Shown: positions 14,048-18,108 of the stretch, piece after piece
Layout: each line of letters begins with the position of its first letter
Position numbering within the stretch: position 1 is the first letter of the stretch
NCBI RefSeq assembly: GCF_000716675.1
Contig: NZ_JNXT01000103.1
Coordinates: 1 to 18,108, forward strand
Length of the DNA stretch: 18,108 nucleotides
Reading direction: 5' to 3'
From: Streptomyces alboflavus
GTDB lineage: Bacteria; Actinomycetota; Actinomycetes; Streptomycetales; Streptomycetaceae
Translations under genes and position numbers: made by a program
The notes under the pieces: model-generated
Seen by the model: the letters and a program-made list of their open reading frames with translations, nothing else
Database searches by the model: none
Told to the model about the DNA's origin: nothing

Positions 14048-15730
14048 TCACAGGAAGTACAGGCGGTTGAGGGAGACGGAGTCGGCGGGCTCCGAGCGGA
14101 GCGGGTCGCCGTCGAGGCTGACCAGGCCGGTGCGCTGGTCGACGTCGACGGCGCCGGTGCGGGAGTTCAGGAGCAGGTCGGCGGGGCCGATGCCGCGGGT
14201 GCCGCGCACGGCGACGCGGCGGCGCCGGGTGGGCATCAGGTCGTTGCCCTGCTCGACGGCGGCCCCGGCGACGAAGGCCACGGAGATGTCGGCTGGGGTC
14301 GCGCCGTACGCGCCGAACTGCGGCCCGAGGACGAGGGGTTCGCAGGTGTCGGTGGCGGCGTTGGGGTCGCCGACGACGCCGTACGCCGGGAACCCGGACT
14401 TCAGGACCAGCTGCGGCTTGGCGCCGAAGAACTCGGGGCGCCACAGCACGATGTCCGCGAGCTTGCCGACCTCGATGGAGCCGACCTCGTGGGCGAGGCC
14501 GTGGGCGAGGGCGGGGTTGATGGTGAGCTTGGCGACGTACCGAAGCACGCGGCCGTTGTCGTCGTGCGGCCCGTCGCCCTCCATGGGGCCCAGCTCGGCC
14601 TTCATCTTCCCGGCCATCGCGAAGGTCCTGCGGACGGTCTCGCCGGCCCGGCCCATGCCCTGCGCGTCGGACGAGGTGATGGCGATGGCGCCGAGGTCGT
14701 GCAGGACGTCCTCGGCGCCCATGGTTCCGGCGCGGATGCGGTCGCGGGCCATGGCCGCGTCACCGGGCAGGTCGGTCTTCAGGTCGTGGACGGACACGAT
14801 CATCCCGTAGTGCTCGGCGACCGCGTCCCGCCCGAAGGGCAGCGTGGGATTGGTGGAGGAACCGATGACGTTCGGCACGCCCGCCATCTTCAGCACGTTC
14901 GGCACATGCCCGCCGCCGCACCCCTCGATGTGGAAGGCGTGAATGGTCCGCCCCTCAAGGACGCTCAGGGTGTCCTCGACCGACAGGCACTCGTTCAACC
15001 CGTCACTGTGCAGCGCGACTTGGACGTCGTACTCCTCGGCGACCCGCAGCGCCGTGTCCAACGCCCGCGTGTGCGCGCCCATGTCCTCGTGCACCTTGAA
15101 GCCGGACGCACCGCCCTCGGCGAGCGCCTCGATCAGGGGGGCCTTGTCGGAGGACGAACCCCGCCCGAGAAAACCGATGTTGACGGGCCAGGCGTCGAAG
15201 GCGTTGAACGCATGCCGCAGCGCCCAGGGCGAGTTGACCCCGACCCCCCACACCGGCCCGAACTCCTGGCCGATGACGGTGGTGACGCCGGAGGCGAGGG
15301 AGGCCTCCATGATGCGCGGCGACAGGAGATGCACGTGGGTGTCCACGGCACCGGCGGTGGCGATCAGCCCTTCCCCCGACACGATGGAGGTCCCGGTGCC
15401 GACGACCACGTCCACGCCGTCCAGGGTGTCGGGATTCCCGGCCCGCCCGATGGCGTGGATCCGCCCCTCCCGGATCCCGATCGACACCTTCCGGATCCCC
15501 AGGACGGCATCGATCACGAGCACATTGCTGATCACGACATCACAGGTCTCCCGCACAGCGGCAGCCTTCAGATGCAGCCCGTCCCGGGCCGTCTTGCCGA
15601 ACCCGGCCAGGAACTCGTCCCCCGCCGACTGGGCATCGGACTCCACCCGCACCACAAGCCCGGAATCCCCGAGGACCACCCGGTCCCCGGCCCGCGGCCC
15701 GTGCACGGAGGCGTACTCGTAGGGGTCCAT
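14048..15730 (-). CDS. ureC: Urease alpha subunit, divergent type
   Basis: The 560-residue product (ATG 15730; a GTG at 15733 in GTGATG is also possible) is the nickel-bearing catalytic subunit of cytoplasmic urease. All metal ligands are present: His132 and His134 (DTHVH), Lys212 to be carbamylated and His214 (GFKVHED), His241 (ALHSD), His267 (FHIEG) and Asp355 (SSDAQ). The catalytic His315 and Arg331 are kept. Against Klebsiella UreC from memory, several usually strict residues differ. The flap Cys319 is Val314 (SVHDL in place of VCHHL). The loop holding Ala167 is about four residues shorter (VWGVGVNSPW). Ala363 is Gly358. The EGAGGGH Ala is Cys271. It overlaps ureAB by one base. Accessory genes ureEFGD are not in the window, so maturation must come from elsewhere. 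Confidence 0.92.
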   Translation of the reverse strand: MDPYEYASVHGPRAGDRVVLGDSGLVVRVESDAQSAGDEFLAGFGKTARDGLHLKAAAVRETCDVVISNVLVIDAVLGIRKVSIGIREGRIHAIGRAGNPDTLDGVDVVVGTGTSIVSGEGLIATAGAVDTHVHLLSPRIMEASLASGVTTVIGQEFGPVWGVGVNSPWALRHAFNAFDAWPVNIGFLGRGSSSDKAPLIEALAEGGASGFKVHEDMGAHTRALDTALRVAEEYDVQVALHSDGLNECLSVEDTLSVLEGRTIHAFHIEGCGGGHVPNVLKMAGVPNVIGSSTNPTLPFGRDAVAEHYGMIVSVHDLKTDLPGDAAMARDRIRAGTMGAEDVLHDLGAIAITSSDAQGMGRAGETVRRTFAMAGKMKAELGPMEGDGPHDDNGRVLRYVAKLTINPALAHGLAHEVGSIEVGKLADIVLWRPEFFGAKPQLVLKSGFPAYGVVGDPNAATDTCEPLVLGPQFGAYGATPADISVAFVAGAAVEQGNDLMPTRRRRVAVRGTRGIGPADLLLNSRTGAVDVDQRTGLVSLDGDPLRSEPADSVSLNRLYFL

Positions 15731-16428
15731 CACTCGCCCTCCTCAGGGGTGCTCGCTCCGAGATAGCCGCAGGCCGCCGCCCTGCGCAGGGCCTCCTCCT
15801 TGGCGCCGGGCGCGTCGAGCGGACCGTCGACGAGTCCGGCGAAGCCGATGGCGACGCGGGCGCCGCCGATGGGCACGAGCCCGGCCTCGACGCGTTCGCC
15901 GGGACCGAAACGCAGGGAGGAGCCGGCGGGGACGGCGAGCCGCATGCCGTAGGCGGCGGCGCGGTCGAAGTCGAGGCGCGGGTTGGCCTCGAAGAAGTGG
16001 AAGTGCGAGGTCACGCTGACCGGCACGGACGCGGTGTTGTGCACGGCGAGGGTGACGACGGGCACGCGGTCCGGCGTGGACGGGGCGGGCCGCAGCGCGC
16101 CGGGGGCGTCCGGGCCGAGGGAGCCGCCGCCGATCGGGTCCGCGACCGCCGCGAGCCGCGACCCGTCGTCGAAGACGGCCTCCACGTGCACCTCGGTGAC
16201 GACGTCCGCGACGCCGGGCAGCACGTCGTCGGGGCCGAGGACGGACCGCGCCCGCTCGATGGCCTCGGCGAGCCGGGCCCCGTCGCGGGCGGCCTCGCAG
16301 ACGGTGTCGGCGATCAGGGCGGTCGCCTCCGGCACATTGAGCCTGAGGCCGCGCGCCCTGCGGGCCCTGGCCAGCTCGGCGGCGCCGAAGAGCAGCAGCC
16401 GGTCGCGTTCCGTGGGGGTAAGGCGCAC
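15730..16428 (-). CDS. ureAB: Fused urease gamma-beta subunit
   Basis: This 232-residue protein joins UreA and UreB in one chain. Residues about 1-100 are the gamma domain (LTPTERDRLLLF, RGLRLNVPEATALIAD, DDVLPGVADVVTEVHVEAVFDDG). Residues about 120-225 are the beta domain (VHNTASVPVSVTSHFHFFEANPRLDFDRAAAYGMRL, VPAGSSLRFGPGE, GFAGLVDG). Fusions of these subunits are known in Helicobacter and some actinobacteria. The GTG start at 16428 has AGGAG 8 bases upstream. The TGA stop overlaps the ureC start as GTGATG. It is the first gene of the operon, with a divergent promoter region shared with the permease gene. Linker residues (PDAPGALRPAPSTPDR) are Pro/Ala-rich and probably flexible. Confidence 0.92.
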   Translation of the reverse strand: MRLTPTERDRLLLFGAAELARARRARGLRLNVPEATALIADTVCEAARDGARLAEAIERARSVLGPDDVLPGVADVVTEVHVEAVFDDGSRLAAVADPIGGGSLGPDAPGALRPAPSTPDRVPVVTLAVHNTASVPVSVTSHFHFFEANPRLDFDRAAAYGMRLAVPAGSSLRFGPGERVEAGLVPIGGARVAIGFAGLVDGPLDAPGAKEEALRRAAACGYLGASTPEEGE

Positions 16429-16489
16429 GCCGCCACTCCTCGCATCCGTGGGTCACCGGGTCCGGACCCGGACCCTCCGGATCGACCAC

Positions 16490-16506
16490 TTAGAGCATCA
16501 CTCTAA
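16490..16506. promoter_or_regulatory. Candidate operator TTAGAG-CATCA-CTCTAA
   Basis: A perfect 6-bp inverted repeat with a 5-base spacer lies 62 bases upstream of the ureAB start. It sits just downstream of a TTGACG box on the minus strand, i.e. inside the presumed promoter spacer. Its size and place suit a TetR-family dimer, and the regulator at the operon's end is the first candidate. Confidence 0.55.
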
Positions 16507-16507
16507 A

Positions 16508-16537
16508 CGTCAAACCCTCAGACCGAAACCATTGACG
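16508..16537. promoter_or_regulatory. Back-to-back -35 boxes of the divergent urease and permease promoters
   Basis: TTGACG occurs on the minus strand (16513-16508, toward ureAB) and on the plus strand (16532-16537, toward the permease). Together they form the wider inverted repeat ACGTCAA-N18-TTGACGT. The -10 boxes are weak (TAAGTG after 15 bases toward ureAB; CACATT after 18 bases toward the permease). This fits regulated promoters but is not certain. Confidence 0.4.
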
Positions 16538-16538
16538 T

Positions 16539-16553
16539 GGACGCAATACGTCC
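16539..16553. promoter_or_regulatory. Inverted repeat GGACG-CAATA-CGTCC before the permease
   Basis: A perfect 5-bp inverted repeat with a 5-base centre lies in the spacer of the presumed permease promoter, mirroring the operator on the ureAB side. It could be a second site of a different regulator, as its sequence does not match the other repeat. Confidence 0.35.
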
Positions 16554-16623
16554 TTCACATTGAACGGCACTCAAACACCCGCATTCACCGAAGCCCGATT
16601 CGAGCGAGCGTCAGGGGCAGCCC

Positions 16624-18093
16624 ATGCCGATAGAACAGCGCGGAGTCGACACCATCCCCGAGGAGGAACGCACCAGCGGGCCGCGGGACGTGGTCTCGAT
16701 CCTCCTCGGCTCCAACCTCTGCCTCGGAGTGATCGTCTTCGGCTGGCTGCCGGTCTCCTTCGGGCTCGGCTTCTGGCAGTCGGTGAGCGCGGTGGTGGCG
16801 GGCACGCTGATCGGCACGGCGCTCACGGCGCCGCTCGCGCTGGTCTCGCTGCGGACCGGCACGAACCTGTCGACATCGTCGGGCGCACAGTTCGGCGTCC
16901 GCGGCCGGCTCGTCGGCTCGGTCGTCGGGCTGCTCCTGTCCCTCGGCTACACCGCGCTGACCATCTGGATCGGCGGCGACGTCATGGTCGGCACCCTGCA
17001 CCGCCTCACCGGCCTGCCCGCCGACGGCCTCTCCTACAGCCTGGTGTACGCGCTGCTCGCGGCGGCCACGGTGGCCGGGGCGGTGTACGGCTACCGGGTG
17101 CTGCTGCGGCTCTCCCGCATCCTCGCCGTCGGCATGACCGCCCTGCTCGTCCTCGGCGTCTTCGCCTACGCCCCGGACTTCACCACCGCGGCGCTGCCCG
17201 GCGCGGGCGGGTACGCGCTCGGGTCGTTCTGGCCGACGTGGCTCCTCGCGCTCGTCGCCGCGGGGCTCTCCGGGCCCATCGCCTTCATCACCCTGCTCGG
17301 CGACTACACCCGCTACGTCTCACCGGCGCGGCACAGCTCCCGCTCCGTCCTGCGCGCCACTTGTCTCGGCCTGACCGCCGGGCTCCTCGTCCCGCAGCTC
17401 TTCGGCACCTTCACCGCCTACGCCGCCCGCGCGGCCCTCGACTACGCCGAGCCGCTGGTCTCCGCCGCGCCCGGCTGGTACCTCGTGCCGCTGCTGCTCG
17501 CCGCGTCCGCCGGGTCCGTCGGGAACGCCGGTCTCATGCTGTACTCCATGGGGCTCGACCTCGACGCGATCGTGCCGCGGGCCTCGCGGGCGCGGGCCAC
17601 GTACACCGTCGCGGTGGTGGCCACGGGGTGTGTCTTCGTCGGGCACTTCGCGTGGTCCGCGCAGGACGCGATGACGTCCTTCGTGCTGCTCCTCACGGCG
17701 ATCGGGACGCCGTGGGCCGTGATCACCCTGATGGGGTTCGTACGCTGCGGCGGGGTGTACGACGCCGACGCCCTCCAGGTCTTCAACCGGCGGTCCCGGG
17801 GCGGGCGTTACTGGTTCCGGTCCGGCTGGAACCCGTGGGCCACGGCGGCCTGGGCCCTGGGCGCGACCGTCGGCCTCCTCGCGGTGTCCCTCCCCTCCTA
17901 CGAGGGGCCGCTCCTGCCCCTCACCGGCGGGGTGGACTGCAGCTTCCTGCTGTCGGGGGTGGTGGGGGGTGCCGCTTACGCGATGTACCCCAACCCCTCC
18001 CCTTCCCGATCCCGGGGCTCCGCCCCGGACCCCGCTCCTCAATCGCCGGAGGGGCTCTCTCCCACCCACCCGCCCCAACTCTCCACAGACTGA
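16624..18093 (+). CDS. NCS1-family permease (cytosine/purine/allantoin-type)
   Basis: This 489-residue membrane protein is a proton- or sodium-linked importer of nucleobases, hydantoins or related small N-compounds. The N-terminal GVDTIPEEERTSGPRD is typical of purine-cytosine permeases, followed by about twelve membrane helices. Family features include GSNLCLGVIVFGWLP in helix 1, LRTGTNLSTSSGAQFG, FITLLGDYTRYVSP, and a Cys/Gly-rich loop before the last helices. AGGGG lies 7 bases before ATG 16624. Helix 12 ends near residue 455 (GGAAYAMY). The last 34 residues (Pro/Ser-rich, from PNPSPSRSRG) are encoded by a sequence that looks like a common Streptomyces intergenic repeat, so the native stop was probably lost. 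Placed divergently from the urease operon, it likely brings in its substrate or a related N source; the exact substrate cannot be read from sequence. Confidence 0.87.
   Translation: MPIEQRGVDTIPEEERTSGPRDVVSILLGSNLCLGVIVFGWLPVSFGLGFWQSVSAVVAGTLIGTALTAPLALVSLRTGTNLSTSSGAQFGVRGRLVGSVVGLLLSLGYTALTIWIGGDVMVGTLHRLTGLPADGLSYSLVYALLAAATVAGAVYGYRVLLRLSRILAVGMTALLVLGVFAYAPDFTTAALPGAGGYALGSFWPTWLLALVAAGLSGPIAFITLLGDYTRYVSPARHSSRSVLRATCLGLTAGLLVPQLFGTFTAYAARAALDYAEPLVSAAPGWYLVPLLLAASAGSVGNAGLMLYSMGLDLDAIVPRASRARATYTVAVVATGCVFVGHFAWSAQDAMTSFVLLLTAIGTPWAVITLMGFVRCGGVYDADALQVFNRRSRGGRYWFRSGWNPWATAAWALGATVGLLAVSLPSYEGPLLPLTGGVDCSFLLSGVVGGAAYAMYPNPSPSRSRGSAPDPAPQSPEGLSPTHPPQLSTD
18009..18056 (+). repeat. Streptomyces-type repeat overlapping the permease 3' end, with hairpin
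   Basis: The stretch holds CCGGGGC-TCC-GCCCCGG (18012-18028, perfect 7-bp stem) then GACCCCGCTCCTCAATCGCC and GGAGGGGCT. I know this arrangement as a frequent intergenic repeat of streptomycetes, from memory only. It lies inside the reading frame and may act as the terminator. Confidence 0.5.
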
Positions 18094-18108
18094 CCAACAG
18101 CCCGGCAC

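Noticed and set aside
14048..15730. Dihydroorotase or hydantoinase instead of urease alpha
   Set aside because: The KVHED, HIEG-GGGH and SSD-Q-MGR blocks and the adjacent gamma/beta subunit are specific to urease.

Overview
The window is chromosomal DNA of a streptomycete. The evidence is very high G+C with GC-rich third positions, many GTGA/ATGA start-stop overlaps, rare TTA codons, twin propeller/urease/citramalate synthase gene content, and short palindromic repeats of the kind scattered through Streptomyces genomes. Nearly all genes lie on the minus strand.

Layout. (1) 1-1369 (-): the N-terminal part of a secreted, membrane-anchored protein with a TPM-like domain and a Gly/Asp/Phe-rich tail that runs off the edge. 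(2) 1572-2918 (+): a secreted GH30 glucosidase that is now a pseudogene, with a nonsense codon, an internal deletion that removes the acid/base segment, and a roughly 35-bp palindromic element inserted beside the nucleophile codon. (3) 3024-4649 (-): cimA, citramalate synthase, preceded by a 337-bp gap with two hairpins, one followed by a U-rich tail. (4) 4987-12203 (-): six consecutive paralogous secreted beta-propeller proteins. Five appear to form one translationally coupled operon (12203 to 6393). The sixth (6276 to 4987) stands alone behind a terminator-like hairpin and a perfect 3 x 22-bp tandem repeat. I can count exactly seven propeller repeats in each. The first operon gene carries a TTA codon in its signal peptide, which suggests bldA (developmental) control. 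(5) 12369-16428 (-): an operon reading ureAB (fused gamma/beta), ureC, agmatine deiminase, TetR-family regulator. (6) 16624-18093 (+): a divergent NCS1-family permease whose last 34 residues come from a repeat-like sequence.

How the genes may work together. The urease, agmatine deiminase, regulator and permease look like a nitrogen-scavenging module under one divergent control region that has a clear inverted repeat (TTAGAG-N5-CTCTAA). The urease alpha subunit keeps every nickel ligand but differs from canonical ureases at the flap cysteine (Val), in the substrate-carbonyl loop (about four residues shorter) and at the Ala after the metal Asp (Gly). A substrate other than free urea, for example a substituted urea made from agmatine, is therefore a testable possibility. 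The propeller array is the other stretch for which I cannot name an established function; it is a lineage-specific expansion of secreted proteins of unknown ligand.
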